Shown here piece by piece: positions 28,071-38,191 of a DNA stretch of 64,000 bases (positions are counted from its first letter, which is position 1; each line of letters begins with the position of its first letter). The notes under the pieces were generated by a model. It ran no database searches and was not told the origin of the DNA. It saw only the letters and a list, made by a program, of their open reading frames with translations. This DNA is from Massilia agilis (lineage in GTDB: Bacteria > Pseudomonadota > Gammaproteobacteria > Burkholderiales > Burkholderiaceae_D), in contig NZ_JANUHB010000001.1 of the NCBI RefSeq assembly GCF_024756255.1, positions 1,302,001 to 1,366,000 on the forward strand. The letters are read 5' to 3'. The translations under genes and the position numbers were made by a program.

Positions 28071-29300
28071 ATGTCCAAGTTCCGTCTCGCACACCTCGGC
28101 CTCGTGATGGCCGCACTCGGATTTACTGCTGCTGCCCCGGTCGTCGGCCTGGCCCCTGCCTACGCCGCCGAAACCGTGCGCCCCGAAATCGGCAAGCCGC
28201 TGCAGGAAGCCCAGCAGCTGATGAAGGCAGGCAAGAACAAAGACGCGCTGGCCAGGCTGCACTCGCTCGACAGCGTCAGCGGCAAGACCCCGAACGAAAC
28301 CTACCTGATCGAGCGCACCCGCGCCGCCGCTGCCTCGGCCGCCGGCGACTACGACCAGGCCGCCAAGGCATTCGAAGCCCTGCTCGCCTCGGGCAAGCTG
28401 TCGGCCACCGAGCGCGCCCAGTTCTCCGAGGGCCTGATCGGCATCTACATGCGTGGTGGCGACCTGAACAAGGCAAACGCCGCGATCGAAAAGCAGCTCA
28501 AGGAAAAGGATGATCCGAAGCTGCGCGCCTACCTGCTGCAGAACTACTACAAGCAGGGCAACTGGAGCGCGCTCGAGACCGAACTGAAGAGCGCCGAGAA
28601 GCGCGGCGGCCTGAACGAAGACCAGCTGGGCATGCTGGCCAACGTGCAGCTGAAGAAGAACGACAAGGCCGGCTACGTCAACACGATCGAGAAACTGGCC
28701 GCCAGCTATCCGAAGGCGCGCTACTGGGACGACCTGCTCAACCGCGTGCAGGGCAAGCCGGGCTTCTCCGGCCGCCTGCTGGTGGACGTGTACCGCCTGA
28801 AGCTGGCCAACAACCTGATGAAGAAGCCGAGCGAGTTCATGGAAATGGGCCAACTGGTGCTGCAAGCCAAGGCTCCGGCCGAAGCCGTCAAGGTGATCGA
28901 CAAGGGCTACAAGGCCGGCGCGCTCGGCCAAGGCCCGGACGCGGCGCGTCACCAGCGCCTGAAGGACCTGGCTGCCAAGACCCTGGCCGAGCAGAACAAG
29001 AACGCCGCCACCGACGAAGCCGAGTTCAAGAAGCAGAAGGACGGCGACGCCCTGGTCGCGCTGGGCTACGGCCTGGTGCAGGCTGGCCAGACCGACAAGG
29101 GCCTGAAGATGATGGACGAGGCGATCAAGTCGGGCACCGTCAAGAACATCGAGGACGCCAAGCTGCACCTGGGCGAAGCGTACGCCGTCGCCGGCAAGAA
29201 ACAGCAGGCGATCAACACGCTCAAGGGCGTGGAAGGCAAGGAAGGCGCCGCCGACCTGGCCCGTTACTGGATCATGGCCATCAACCACCCGATGTCCTGA
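28071..29300 (+). CDS. Secreted TPR-repeat protein
   Basis: A 409-residue protein with a clear signal peptide (about residues 1-32, cut after AYAA) and helical tetratricopeptide-type repeats throughout (for example GDYDQAAKAFEALLASGKL, GDLNKANAAIEKQLKE, GQTDKGLKMMDEAIKSG). It is therefore a periplasmic scaffold, probably assisting the TonB/ExbBD complex encoded just upstream. It has a GAGGAAAG ribosome site but no promoter space after the preceding hairpin, so it is likely expressed by partial readthrough. The exact function is unknown. Confidence 0.88.
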   Translation: MSKFRLAHLGLVMAALGFTAAAPVVGLAPAYAAETVRPEIGKPLQEAQQLMKAGKNKDALARLHSLDSVSGKTPNETYLIERTRAAAASAAGDYDQAAKAFEALLASGKLSATERAQFSEGLIGIYMRGGDLNKANAAIEKQLKEKDDPKLRAYLLQNYYKQGNWSALETELKSAEKRGGLNEDQLGMLANVQLKKNDKAGYVNTIEKLAASYPKARYWDDLLNRVQGKPGFSGRLLVDVYRLKLANNLMKKPSEFMEMGQLVLQAKAPAEAVKVIDKGYKAGALGQGPDAARHQRLKDLAAKTLAEQNKNAATDEAEFKKQKDGDALVALGYGLVQAGQTDKGLKMMDEAIKSGTVKNIEDAKLHLGEAYAVAGKKQQAINTLKGVEGKEGAADLARYWIMAINHPMS

Positions 29301-29323
29301 TCGCGGTTCTGAAGCATCGCTGA

Positions 29324-29356
29324 AAGCTGCCGGCTCCGCGCCGGCAGCTTTTTTTT
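29324..29356 (+). terminator. Intrinsic terminator of the tonB cluster
   Basis: A 10-bp stem AAGCTGCCGG / CCGGCAGCTT with a 7-nt loop, followed by six further T residues, 24 nt after the TPR stop codon. Confidence 0.92.
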
Positions 29357-29367
29357 CGCCTGTTCCC

Positions 29368-29522
29368 GTAGGGTGGGCAGATTCTGCCCACGCGTTCAAC
29401 ACACGCCGGCGTCAAGATGACGTCCCGGGCGGCGCTGCTGCTGGCTGGACGCGTGGGCAGAATCTGCCCACCCTACCCGTCTTCCCGCTGAACGCGTGGG
29501 CAGGAAAACCTGCCCACCCTAC
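29368..29522. repeat. Family 1 REP triplet
   Basis: Plus unit 29368-29394 and minus unit 29450-29476 have matching stems (GGGCAGA/TCTGCCC), followed after 16 nt by an extra minus unit 29493-29522 (GGGCAGG/CCTGCCC). The triplet lies directly after a terminator and before ribF. Confidence 0.92.
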
Positions 29523-29572
29523 CCGCCCCTGCCACTGGACACGCCCGAATTCGCCCTTTCCCCGCTTCATCA

Positions 29573-29601
29573 CTGTGCAACAGCCCACTTGACCGTATAA
29601 T
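29573..29601 (+). promoter_or_regulatory. Candidate ribF promoter
   Basis: A perfect TATAAT at 29596-29601, 17 nt after CTGTGC at 29573-29578. The expected start near 29608 leaves a 28-nt leader. No FMN riboswitch was seen. Confidence 0.5.
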
Positions 29602-29635
29602 CTGATATTTCGCTCCGGATTGACCCAGCACCCGA

Positions 29636-30607
29636 ATGAAGGTATTTCGCGGACTTCCCAACGACAGGGCCCGTGCCCCGTGCGCGCTCACGATCGGCAA
29701 CTTTGACGGCGTCCACCGCGGCCACCAGGCTTTGCTGGCGCACGTAACCGGCGCCGCGGCGCGGCTCGGGCTGGAAGCGGCCGTGATGACCTTCGAGCCG
29801 CACCCGCGCGAGTTCTTCGCCGCCAAGATGGGTGACGAATCGAAGGCGCCGGCGCGCATCGCCAACTTGCGCGACAAGCTCAGCGCCCTCGACAATGCCG
29901 GCGTCGACCGCGTCATCGTCGAACACTTCAACGACCACTTCGCATCCCTCTCCCCGCGCGAGTTCACCGAGCGCGTGCTGGTGCAGGGCCTGCACGTCAA
30001 ATGGCTGATGGTCGGCGAGGACTTCTGCTACGGCGCCCGGCGCGCCGGCAGCGTGCAGACGCTGATCGAGGCCGGCCGCGAGTACGGTTTCCACGTCGAG
30101 TCCCTGCCCGCCGTGATGCACGGGCCGCTGCGCATCTCCTCATCCGAAGTGCGCGCCGCGCTCGGCCGCGGCGACTTCGACACCACGCGCGACCTGCTCG
30201 GCCACTCGTATTCGATGTCCGGCCACGTCATCCACGGCGCCAAGCTCGGCCGCACGCTGGGCTTCCCGACCATGAACCTGCGCGTCGTGCACCGCCCCGC
30301 CCTGTCCGGCGTCTTCGTGGTGCAGGTGCATGGCCTGGCCGACCGGCCGTTGCCCGCTGTCGCCAGCCTGGGCGTGCGCCCCACCGTCGAGGACCAGGGC
30401 CGCACCCTGCTGGAAGTACACGTGTTCGACTTCCACCAGGAGTGCTACGGCAAGCTGGTGCGCGTCGAGTTCCTGGCCCGCCTGCGCGACGAAGAAAAAT
30501 ACAGTGACCTGGCCACGCTCACCGCCGCGATCGAGCACGATGGCCAGCAGGCGCGCGCCTGGTTTGCCCAGCGCGCCGGAGCCCTGACCGCCACCGACCG
30601 AATTTGA
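29636..30607 (+). CDS. ribF: Bifunctional riboflavin kinase / FAD synthetase
   Basis: A 323-residue RibF. The N-terminal FAD synthetase domain has the nucleotidyl-transferase motif [16 protein letters not shown] and the [13 protein letters not shown] segment. The C-terminal riboflavin kinase domain has [11 protein letters not shown] with the PTxN motif and LLEVHVFDF. It makes FMN and then FAD. It starts the run ribF-ileS-lspA-coaBC-dut; ribF-ileS-lspA is a conserved order in proteobacteria. Confidence 0.96.
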   Translation: MKVFRGLPNDRARAPCALTIGNFDGVHRGHQALLAHVTGAAARLGLEAAVMTFEPHPREFFAAKMGDESKAPARIANLRDKLSALDNAGVDRVIVEHFNDHFASLSPREFTERVLVQGLHVKWLMVGEDFCYGARRAGSVQTLIEAGREYGFHVESLPAVMHGPLRISSSEVRAALGRGDFDTTRDLLGHSYSMSGHVIHGAKLGRTLGFPTMNLRVVHRPALSGVFVVQVHGLADRPLPAVASLGVRPTVEDQGRTLLEVHVFDFHQECYGKLVRVEFLARLRDEEKYSDLATLTAAIEHDGQQARAWFAQRAGALTATDRI

Positions 30608-30674
30608 CGCCCGCGCCCAGCGGCCAGCGCCGCGCACCTGTGTGTCACGACCGAATCCACTTTTGAAACAGCAT

Positions 30675-33569
30675 ATGTCCGATAACAGCAAACCCGTCCA
30701 GAACAAGCCCGCCAAGGCGGCCGACAAGCCCCAGAGCAAATACCCGGTCAACATGCCCGACACCGCGTTCCCGATGCGCGGCGACCTCGCCAAGCGCGAG
30801 CCGGGCTGGGTGAAGCAGTGGCAGGACAAGAAAATCTACCAGCGCATCCGCAAGGCTGCCGCCGGCCGCCCCAAGTTCGTGCTGCACGACGGCCCGCCGT
30901 ACGCCAACGGCGACATCCACCTGGGCCACGCGGTCAACAAGATCCTCAAGGACATGGTGGTCAAGTCGCGCACCATCGCCGGCTTCGACGCGCCCTACGT
31001 GCCGGGCTGGGACTGCCACGGCATGCCGATCGAGATCCAGATCGAAAAGCTGTACGGTAAAAACCTGCCGACCGCCGAAGTGCTGCAGAAGGCACGCGCC
31101 TACGCGATTGAACAGATTGACCGCCAGCGCGCCGGCTTCATCCGCCTGGGCGTGCTCGGCCAGTGGGAAAACCCGTACATGACCATGGCCCACGGTAACG
31201 AGGCCGACGAACTGCGCGCGCTGGGCAAACTCCTCGACAAGGGCTACGTGTACCGCGGCCTGAAGCCCGTGAACTGGTGCTTCGACTGCGGCTCGGCGCT
31301 GGCCGAGGCGGAAGTGGAATACCAGGACAAGCGCGACCCGGCCATCGACGTCGGCTTCCCGTTTGCCGAACCCGAGAAGCTGGCCGCCGCGTTCGCGCTG
31401 CCCAAGCTGCCGCAGTGGGACGGCTACATCGTCATCTGGACCACCACCCCGTGGACCATCCCGTCCAACCAGGCGCTCAACGTGCATCCGGAAGTGACCT
31501 ACGCCCTGGTGCAGGCCGAGCGTGACGGCAAGCCGATCCTGCTGATCCTGGCCGAAGACCTGGTCCAGTCGTGCCTGGAACGCTACAAGCTGGAAGGCCA
31601 GGTCATCGCCACCACCGTCGGCGAAGCGCTGGCCGGCATCCGCTTCAAGCACCCGCTGAACCAGGCCGACAAGTTCTACGACCGCACCTCGCCGGTCTAC
31701 CTGGCCGACTACGTCACCACCGACAGCGGCACCGGCGTGGTCCACTCGGCGCCGGCCTACGGCATCGAGGACTTCCAGTCCTGCAAAGCGCACGGCATGA
31801 AGGACGACGAGATCCTGAAGCCGGTGATGGGCGACGGCCGCTACGCCTCGACCCTGCCGCTCTTCGGCGGCATGACGATCTGGGAGGCGAGCAAGCCGAT
31901 CTGCGCCGCGCTGACCGAAGCGGGCGCGCTGTTCGAATTGAAGATGTTCGACCACAGCTACATGCACTGCTGGCGCCACAAGACCCCGATCGTCTACCGC
32001 GCCACCAGCCAGTGGTTCGCCGGCATGGACGTCACGCCCAAGGACGGCGGCGCCACCCTGCGCGAGACCGCGCTCGCGGGCATCGAACAGACGCAGTTCT
32101 TCCCCGACTGGGGCAAGGCGCGCCTGCACGGCATGATCGCCAACCGTCCGGACTGGACCCTGTCGCGCCAGCGCCAGTGGGGCGTGCCGATGGCCTTCTT
32201 CATCCACAAGGAAACCGGCGACCTGCACCCGCGCACCGCGCAACTGCTGGAGCAGGTGGCCAAGCTGATCGAAAAAGACGGCATCGACGCCTGGCACAAG
32301 CTCGATCCGAAAGACGTTCTGGGCGAGGACGCCGCCCACTACGAAAAAAACCGCGACACGCTCGACGTCTGGTTCGACTCCGGCACCACGCATTTCACCG
32401 TGCTGCGCGGCTCGCACAAGGAAGAGTCGCACTTCCCGGCCGACCTGTACCTGGAAGGCTCGGACCAGCACCGCGGCTGGTTCCACTCGTCGCTGCTGAC
32501 CGCCTCCATGCTCGACGGCCGCCCGCCGTACAAGGCCCTGCTCACGCACGGCTTCACCGTCGACGAGCACGGCCGCAAGATGTCCAAGTCGCTCGGTAAC
32601 GTGCTCTCGCCGCAGAAGATCAGCGACACGCTGGGCGCCGACATCCTGCGCCTGTGGGTGGCCTCGACCGACTACACGGGCGAGCTGGCCCTGTCCGAAG
32701 AGATCCTCAAGCGCGTGACCGAAGCCTACCGCCGCATCCGCAACACGCTGCGCTTCCTGCTTGCGAACACCTCCGACTTCGACCCGGCCACCAACGCCGT
32801 GCCGGTCGCGGACATGCTCGAGATCGACCGCTGGGCGATCGCCATGACCGAACAGCTGCAGAAGGACGTGGCCGCCAGCTTCGACCGCTACGAGTTCCAC
32901 CCGGTCGTGGCGCGCCTGCAGAACTACTGCTCGGAAGACCTGGGCGGCTTCTACCTCGACGTGCTCAAGGACCGCCTGTACACCACGGCCATCGATTCCA
33001 AGGCGCGCCGTTCGGCCCAGACCGCGCTGTGGCACATGACGCACAGCCTGCTGCGCGTGATGGCCCCGATCCTGTCCTTCACCGCCGAGGAAGCCTGGGC
33101 CGTGTTCGCAGGAAGCGAAGGCTACCAGGCCAGCGACGAGACCATCTTCACCCAGACCCTGTGGACCTTCCCCCAGGTGGCCGATGGCGAAACGTTGCTG
33201 GCCAAGTACACCGAGCTGCGCGCCGTACGCGCCGCCGTGACCAAGGAGCTGGAAGAGCTGCGCGCCGCAGGCAAGATCGGCTCGTCGCTGCAGGCCGAGC
33301 TCGTGATCAAGGCTGCCGGCGAGAAGTACAAGCTGCTCGCCAGCCTGGACGACGATCTCAAGTTCGTGTTCATCACCTCGCAGGCCAAGGCGCTGCAGGC
33401 CGCCAGCGAGGCCGAGGAATCGGTTGCCGTCACCGCGTCCGAAGCGCCCAAGTGCGAGCGCTGCTGGCACTACCGCGCCGACGTGGGCAGCCACCACGAG
33501 CATCCGGGCCTGTGCGGCCGCTGCGTGAGCAACCTGTTCGGCGCCGGCGAAGATCGCCGCTTCGCGTAA
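30675..33569 (+). CDS. ileS: Isoleucyl-tRNA synthetase
   Basis: A 964-residue class I synthetase. The HIGH-type motif is [12 protein letters not shown], the KMSKS loop is encoded at 32577-32591 ([10 protein letters not shown], Lys about 635), the editing domain lies between them ([27 protein letters not shown]), and the C-terminal zinc site is CERCWHYR...CGRC. The start at 30675 (MSDNSKP) was preferred over an upstream GTG-type start because it gives the normal N-terminal length. No T-box or leader peptide is apparent upstream. Confidence 0.97.
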   Translation: MSDNSKPVQNKPAKAADKPQSKYPVNMPDTAFPMRGDLAKREPGWVKQWQDKKIYQRIRKAAAGRPKFVLHDGPPYANGDIHLGHAVNKILKDMVVKSRTIAGFDAPYVPGWDCHGMPIEIQIEKLYGKNLPTAEVLQKARAYAIEQIDRQRAGFIRLGVLGQWENPYMTMAHGNEADELRALGKLLDKGYVYRGLKPVNWCFDCGSALAEAEVEYQDKRDPAIDVGFPFAEPEKLAAAFALPKLPQWDGYIVIWTTTPWTIPSNQALNVHPEVTYALVQAERDGKPILLILAEDLVQSCLERYKLEGQVIATTVGEALAGIRFKHPLNQADKFYDRTSPVYLADYVTTDSGTGVVHSAPAYGIEDFQSCKAHGMKDDEILKPVMGDGRYASTLPLFGGMTIWEASKPICAALTEAGALFELKMFDHSYMHCWRHKTPIVYRATSQWFAGMDVTPKDGGATLRETALAGIEQTQFFPDWGKARLHGMIANRPDWTLSRQRQWGVPMAFFIHKETGDLHPRTAQLLEQVAKLIEKDGIDAWHKLDPKDVLGEDAAHYEKNRDTLDVWFDSGTTHFTVLRGSHKEESHFPADLYLEGSDQHRGWFHSSLLTASMLDGRPPYKALLTHGFTVDEHGRKMSKSLGNVLSPQKISDTLGADILRLWVASTDYTGELALSEEILKRVTEAYRRIRNTLRFLLANTSDFDPATNAVPVADMLEIDRWAIAMTEQLQKDVAASFDRYEFHPVVARLQNYCSEDLGGFYLDVLKDRLYTTAIDSKARRSAQTALWHMTHSLLRVMAPILSFTAEEAWAVFAGSEGYQASDETIFTQTLWTFPQVADGETLLAKYTELRAVRAAVTKELEELRAAGKIGSSLQAELVIKAAGEKYKLLASLDDDLKFVFITSQAKALQAASEAEESVAVTASEAPKCERCWHYRADVGSHHEHPGLCGRCVSNLFGAGEDRRFA

Positions 33570-33634
33570 AGTGATCGGTCCCGCCCGCACCCCGGCAAGC
33601 GATGCGGGCGGCCCTCGACCCTGACAACGACAAT

Positions 33635-34156
33635 ATGGCAACCAAAAAGAAACCGGCCTTCGTAAGCGCCCCCGCTTCCCGCGCCAACAGCCTGATGCCG
33701 TGGCTGGGCATCGCCTTCATCGTCATCCTCCTCGACCAGCTCACCAAGATCACCATCACCACGCTGTTCATGCACGGCGAGGAAAAGACCATCACCAGCT
33801 TCTTCAACCTGGTGCTGGCCTACAACGAGGGCGCCGCCTTCAACTTCCTGTCCAACCAGGGCGGCTGGCAGCGCTACCTGTTCACCGCAATCGCGATCGG
33901 CGCGGTCGGTTTCATCCTCTACCTGCTGCGCCGCGCCGCCGGCCAGCGCCTGTTCTGCTGGGCGCTCGCACTGATCATGGGTGGGGCGCTGGGCAACGCG
34001 ATCGACCGCCTGGCCTACGGCCACGTGATCGACTTCCTCGACTTCCACTGGGAGGGCTTCGGCCACTTCCCGGCCTTTAACATCGCCGACTCGGCGATCA
34101 CCATCGGCGCGATCCTGTTCATCTTCGACGAGCTGCGCCGCGTGAACAAGCAATGA
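33635..34156 (+). CDS. lspA: Lipoprotein signal peptidase (signal peptidase II)
   Basis: A 173-residue inner-membrane aspartyl protease that cleaves prolipoproteins. Four membrane helices are visible. The catalytic aspartates are in GNAIDRL and FNIADSAI, and the conserved YNEGAAF motif is present. The start at 33635 (MATKKK) was chosen over 33602 because it gives a normal short cytoplasmic N-terminus. It lies between ileS and coaBC, as in many proteobacteria. Confidence 0.96.
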   Translation: MATKKKPAFVSAPASRANSLMPWLGIAFIVILLDQLTKITITTLFMHGEEKTITSFFNLVLAYNEGAAFNFLSNQGGWQRYLFTAIAIGAVGFILYLLRRAAGQRLFCWALALIMGGALGNAIDRLAYGHVIDFLDFHWEGFGHFPAFNIADSAITIGAILFIFDELRRVNKQ

Positions 34157-34169
34157 GGGGGGCACTCCA

Positions 34170-35396
34170 ATGAGCCTGGACCTGAACGGCAAGAAGATCG
34201 TACTGGGCCTGTCGGGCGGCGTGGCCTGCTACAAGGCCGCCGAGCTGTGCCGCGCGCTGGTCAAGCAAGGCGCCAGCGTGCAGGTGGTGATGACCGAGGC
34301 CGCCACGCACTTCATCGGCGCGGTCACCATGCAGGCGCTGTCGGGACATACGGTTTATACCGATCAGTGGGACCCGCGCGTGGCCAACAACATGGCCCAC
34401 ATCGACCTCACGCGCGGGGCCGACGCGGTGCTCATCGCACCCTGCTCGGCCGACTTCATTCGCAAACTCGTGCACGGCGCCTGCGACGACCTGCTCTCCA
34501 CCCTGTGCCTGGCGCGCCCGCGCCACGTACCGCTGCTGGTCGCCCCCGCCATGAACGTGGAGATGTGGGAGAACCCGGCCACGCAGCGCAACGTCGCCTG
34601 GCTGCGCGCGGACGGCGTCCAGGTGCTCGGTCCTGCCGCCGGCGAGCAAGCCTGCGGCGAAACCGGCCTGGGCCGCATGCTCGAGCCGCAAGACCTGCTC
34701 GACGAGCTCGTGGCCTCGTTCCAGCCCAAGGTATTGGCCGGCAAGCGCGTGTTGATCACCGCCGGCCCGACCTTCGAGCCGATCGACCCGGTGCGCGGCA
34801 TCACCAACCTCTCCTCTGGCAAGATGGGCTATGCGGTCGCGCGCGCCGCGCGCGAGGCCGGCGCCGAGGTGCTGCTGGTGTCCGGCCCCACCACCCTGCC
34901 CACGCCGCACGGCGTGCGCCGCATCGACGTGCAGAGCGCGCGCCAGATGTACGACGCGGTCATGGCCGCCGTACCCGGCCAGCATATCTTCGTGGGCGTG
35001 GCGGCCGTGGCCGACTGGCGCGTGGCCAACCCGAGCGACCAGAAGGTCAAGAAGCAGGAAGGCGGCGCGCCGCCCCAGCTCCGGTTCGAGCAGAACCCGG
35101 ACATCCTGGCCACCGTGGCCGCCACCACCAGCATCTCCGGATGGCCCTACTGCGTGGGCTTTGCCGCCGAATCGGAAAACCTGCTCGAATTTGGCGCGGC
35201 CAAGCGCGAGAAAAAAGGCATTCCTCTGTTGGTCGGCAATATCGGCCACCACACTTTCGGGCAGGATGACAACAGCATCGTGCTGTTCGACGAAACTGGC
35301 CACACGGTCCTGCCGCGCGCCCCCAAGCTGGTGCTGGCGCGCCAGCTGGTCTCCGAAATTGCCAAGCGCCTCGAACAGCGCTCTTTGCTTACCTGA
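34170..35396 (+). CDS. coaBC: Bifunctional phosphopantothenoylcysteine decarboxylase/synthetase
   Basis: A 408-residue CoaBC (Dfp) catalysing two steps of coenzyme A synthesis. The N-terminal flavin-dependent CoaC domain shows GLSGGVACYKAAEL, the active-site segment PAMNVEMWENPATQ and the substrate-clamp GEQACGETGLGRM. The C-terminal CoaB domain begins near VLITAGPTFEPIDPVRGITNLSSGKMG. The gene follows lspA by 13 nt and precedes dut by 9 nt, so it is in one operon; coaBC-dut is a widespread pair. Confidence 0.96.
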   Translation: MSLDLNGKKIVLGLSGGVACYKAAELCRALVKQGASVQVVMTEAATHFIGAVTMQALSGHTVYTDQWDPRVANNMAHIDLTRGADAVLIAPCSADFIRKLVHGACDDLLSTLCLARPRHVPLLVAPAMNVEMWENPATQRNVAWLRADGVQVLGPAAGEQACGETGLGRMLEPQDLLDELVASFQPKVLAGKRVLITAGPTFEPIDPVRGITNLSSGKMGYAVARAAREAGAEVLLVSGPTTLPTPHGVRRIDVQSARQMYDAVMAAVPGQHIFVGVAAVADWRVANPSDQKVKKQEGGAPPQLRFEQNPDILATVAATTSISGWPYCVGFAAESENLLEFGAAKREKKGIPLLVGNIGHHTFGQDDNSIVLFDETGHTVLPRAPKLVLARQLVSEIAKRLEQRSLLT

Positions 35397-35405
35397 CAAC
35401 AACGC

Positions 35406-35855
35406 ATGAAATCCATCGACATCAAGATCCTCGACCCGCGCATGAAGGACCAGCTGCCGCAGTACGCCACGCCCGGCAGCGCGGGGCTGGACCTGCGCGC
35501 CTGCATCGACGCCCCGCTCACGCTGGAACCGGGCCAGACCGTCCTGGTGCCCACTGGCCTGGCGATCCACCTGGCCGACCCTGGCTACGCGGCAATGATC
35601 CTGCCGCGCAGCGGGCTCGGCCATAAGAACGGCATTGTTTTGGGCAATCTGGTAGGCTTGATCGACTCCGATTACCAGGGCCAGCTGATGGTCTCGACCT
35701 GGAACCGCAGCCAGGTGGCCTTCACGCTGCAGCCCATGGACCGGCTGGCCCAGCTGGTCGTCGTCCCGGTACTGCAGGTGGGCTTTAACGTGGTGGAGGA
35801 GTTCGAATCGACTGAACGGGGCGCCGGCGGTTTCGGCAGCACCGGAAAAGGATAA
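35406..35855 (+). CDS. dut: Deoxyuridine 5'-triphosphate nucleotidohydrolase
   Basis: A 149-residue trimeric dUTPase. The family motifs are in order: [11 protein letters not shown] (I), [15 protein letters not shown] (II), LIDSDYQG (III) and [11 protein letters not shown] at the C-terminus (V). It removes dUTP and supplies dUMP for thymidylate synthesis. It is tightly linked to coaBC upstream and, after 12 nt, to the lipoprotein gene downstream. Confidence 0.97.
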   Translation: MKSIDIKILDPRMKDQLPQYATPGSAGLDLRACIDAPLTLEPGQTVLVPTGLAIHLADPGYAAMILPRSGLGHKNGIVLGNLVGLIDSDYQGQLMVSTWNRSQVAFTLQPMDRLAQLVVVPVLQVGFNVVEEFESTERGAGGFGSTGKG

Positions 35856-35867
35856 ATGAGGAGAATC

Positions 35868-36950
35868 ATGAGCCGCATCCATCGCCTGCGCCCCGCGGCG
35901 CTTGGAATCACCGTTGCCCTGCTGCTGTCGGCCTGCGCCACCCAGGCGCCGATGAAGCCGACCGGCCCGTCCACCGCGGCCCAGCCCACGCGCGAAGCGC
36001 CGGCCATGACGCCGCAGATGGCCGCCAACGTCGAGACCCTCACGCGCATGGCGGCCCTGCAGGAACGCCTGTACCACGTGGCGGCGCCGCTCCTGATCGA
36101 AAACGCCGAGCTGTGCAAGACGCACGCGCGCAACCTGCTCGGCTTCACCGCCAAGAACCGCTACTCCTACCCGGGCGAATACAACGAAGCGGCGCACGTC
36201 GCCTTCGGCATGGACGAGCGCCTGCAGGTCACCGAAGTCCTCGCCGGCAGCGGCGCCGCGCGCGCGGGCCTGAAGGTCGGCGACGGCCTGGTCGCCGCCG
36301 GCGCCAAGCCGCTGCCCACCGGCCGCCATGCGCTGTCCGGCGCCGGCGCCATCTTCGCGCCGCTGGTCGCATCGCAGGCTGCGCTGCCGCTCACCATCGA
36401 ACGCAAGGGCGCCACCCGCGAGCTGACGATTCCTGTCACGCGCGCCTGCGCCTACGCCATCGAGCTGGGCAACGCCGACAACGTCAACTCCTATGCCGAC
36501 GGCCAGCGCATCATGGTCACGCGCGGGATGATGGAGTTCACCCGCGGCGACGACGAACTGGCCTACGTGCTCGCCACCGGGCTTGCGCACAACGTGCTTG
36601 GCCACGCCGCGGCGCAGCGCAATTCGGCCACCATCGGCAGCATCATCGACAACCTGGTGCGCGTCAAGCCGGACGACTCCATGCTGATCGGCAGCGGCGG
36701 CATCAAGGCCATGCCCGCCGACATGGACGCGCAGGCCGACCGGCTGGCGGTGTACATGCTGGCCCGCGCCGGCTACAACATCGACGGCGACGACGACTTC
36801 TGGAAGCGGCTTGCGTCCACCGTGCCCGCCACCGTGCTCAACGGGTACACCGCCAACCACCCGTCGGTGGATGCGCGCGTTGCTGCCATCAACCGGGCCG
36901 TCGCCGAAGTGAAAACCAAGCGCTCCTCCAAAAGGCCGCTGGTTCCGTGA
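35868..36950 (+). CDS. Lipoprotein with degenerate M48 peptidase domain and PDZ-like segment
   Basis: A 360-residue predicted lipoprotein (lipobox LLSAC, lipid Cys23). A PDZ-like segment lies at about 115-180 (ERLQVTEVLAGSGAARAGLKVGDGL). The C-terminal part resembles M48 metallopeptidases: LATGLAHNVLGHAAAQ, AQADRLAVYMLARAGYN and ANHPSVDAR. The zinc-protease residues are replaced: the position of HELAH reads Thr237-Gly-Leu-Ala-His241, and Gln289 stands where the Glu ligand of EADxxG is expected, so it is probably catalytically dead. The start at 35868 has GAGGAG 3 nt upstream and follows dut by 12 nt. Confidence 0.8.
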   Translation: MSRIHRLRPAALGITVALLLSACATQAPMKPTGPSTAAQPTREAPAMTPQMAANVETLTRMAALQERLYHVAAPLLIENAELCKTHARNLLGFTAKNRYSYPGEYNEAAHVAFGMDERLQVTEVLAGSGAARAGLKVGDGLVAAGAKPLPTGRHALSGAGAIFAPLVASQAALPLTIERKGATRELTIPVTRACAYAIELGNADNVNSYADGQRIMVTRGMMEFTRGDDELAYVLATGLAHNVLGHAAAQRNSATIGSIIDNLVRVKPDDSMLIGSGGIKAMPADMDAQADRLAVYMLARAGYNIDGDDDFWKRLASTVPATVLNGYTANHPSVDARVAAINRAVAEVKTKRSSKRPLVP

Positions 36951-36954
36951 TGGC

Positions 36955-37064
36955 GTAGGGTGGGCAGCTTTGCTGCCCACGCGTTCAAGCGCCGCCGATG
37001 CTACCGCCCCACGGGCTGTGCCGAGATTGTTTGGACGCGTGGGCAGCAAAGCTGCCCACCCTAC
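36955..37064. repeat. Family 1 REP inverted pair
   Basis: Plus unit 36955-36983 and minus unit 37036-37064 are exact mirror images in the stem and loop (GGGCAGCTTTGCTGCCC type). It separates the dut-lipoprotein operon from xdhC. Confidence 0.93.
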
Positions 37065-37107
37065 GCTATGATTGCCATTTCCGCATCGACGGCACTGGCA
37101 ATCGCCC

Positions 37108-38115
37108 ATGGACAGCATCGACCTCGAAGTACTGAAAACCGCCGCCGCCTGGCTTGCTGCCGGCCACCGCTGCGAACTCGTCACCGTCATCAAGACCTGG
37201 GGCTCGAGCCCGCGCCCGCCGGGCGCCATGCTGGCGATCCGCGAGGGCGGCGAGATCGTCGGCTCGGTCTCGGGCGGCTGCATCGAGGACGACCTGATCG
37301 CCAGCGTCGCGCGCGACGGCATCAGCCAGACCATCCCCTACTTGCGCGACTACGGCATCAGCGCCGACCAGGCACGCCGCTTCGGCCTGCCCTGCGGCGG
37401 CACGATCCAGCTGGTGGTCGAGCCGCTGTCGGCCGCCAGCGGCATTCCCGAACTGCTCGACCGGCTCGCGCACGGCCACACCGTCGAGCGCCGCATCGAC
37501 CTGCGGACCGGCGCGGTCAGCCTGGCCAGCGCCAGCGCCGACAGCGCGCTGCATATCGACGGCAACCTGCTGGTGACCGTGCACGGCCCGCGCTGGCGCC
37601 TGTTCATTATCGGCGCCGGCCAGTTGTCGCGCTTCCTGGCGCAGGTCGCCAGCGCCATGGACTACCGGGTCACGGTGTGCGACCCGCGCGAGGAATACCG
37701 CAGCGGCTGGGACGTGCCCGGCGTGGAGCTGGTGCATGTGATGCCCGACGACCTGGTGATCGAGGCACACCTGGATGCGCGCAGCGCCGTGGTGGCGCTC
37801 ACCCATGACCCCAAGCTCGACGACCTGGCGCTGATGGAGGCGCTCAAGTCCGATGCCTTCTACGTCGGCGCGATCGGCTCGCGCCTGAACAACGCCAAGC
37901 GCCGCGAACGCCTCAAGCTGTTCGACCTCACCGACGAACAGCTGGCACGCCTGCACGGCCCGGTCGGCATCTACATCGGCAGCAAGACGCCGGCCGAAAT
38001 CGCGATCTCGATCCTGGCCGAGATGACGGCGGTGAAGAACGCCGTCCCTGCCGGCCTGCTGGTGCCGCACGCGGTGGCCGCGCCGGCTGGCACCGCAGGC
38101 TGCACCCTGCCCTGA
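37108..38115 (+). CDS. xdhC: XdhC/CoxI family molybdenum-cofactor chaperone
   Basis: A 335-residue XdhC protein, which binds, sulfurates and inserts molybdenum cofactor into xanthine dehydrogenase-type enzymes. The N-terminal XdhC/CoxI domain has TWGSSPRPPGAML and GSVSGGCIEDDL; the C-terminal Rossmann-like domain has FIIGAGQLSRFLA and YVGAIGSRLNNAKRRERL. The start at 37108 avoids reading back toward the REP pair. No xanthine dehydrogenase gene is in the window. It links functionally to the moaA and mobA-moeA genes 27 kb away. Confidence 0.9.
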   Translation: MDSIDLEVLKTAAAWLAAGHRCELVTVIKTWGSSPRPPGAMLAIREGGEIVGSVSGGCIEDDLIASVARDGISQTIPYLRDYGISADQARRFGLPCGGTIQLVVEPLSAASGIPELLDRLAHGHTVERRIDLRTGAVSLASASADSALHIDGNLLVTVHGPRWRLFIIGAGQLSRFLAQVASAMDYRVTVCDPREEYRSGWDVPGVELVHVMPDDLVIEAHLDARSAVVALTHDPKLDDLALMEALKSDAFYVGAIGSRLNNAKRRERLKLFDLTDEQLARLHGPVGIYIGSKTPAEIAISILAEMTAVKNAVPAGLLVPHAVAAPAGTAGCTLP

Positions 38116-38191
38116 TTCGAACGCAAGAAACGGCTGGCCGCGCGCGCCGGCCGTCGTCACAATACGCGCCTGGTCACACCACACAACAAGA

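Noticed and set aside
29523..29635. FMN riboswitch upstream of ribF
   Set aside because: No conserved RFN-element pairing or sequence was seen; the space is largely REP and promoter.
30608..30674. T-box or leader peptide upstream of ileS
   Set aside because: Only 67 nt separate ribF and ileS and no T-box sequence or Ile-rich leader is present.
30645..33641. A 998-codon open frame antisense to ileS
   Set aside because: Shadow of ileS with no recognisable domain.
34119..37334. A 1071-codon open frame antisense to coaBC, dut and the lipoprotein gene
   Set aside because: Shadow spanning several real genes in the opposite frame; also reads through REP sequence.
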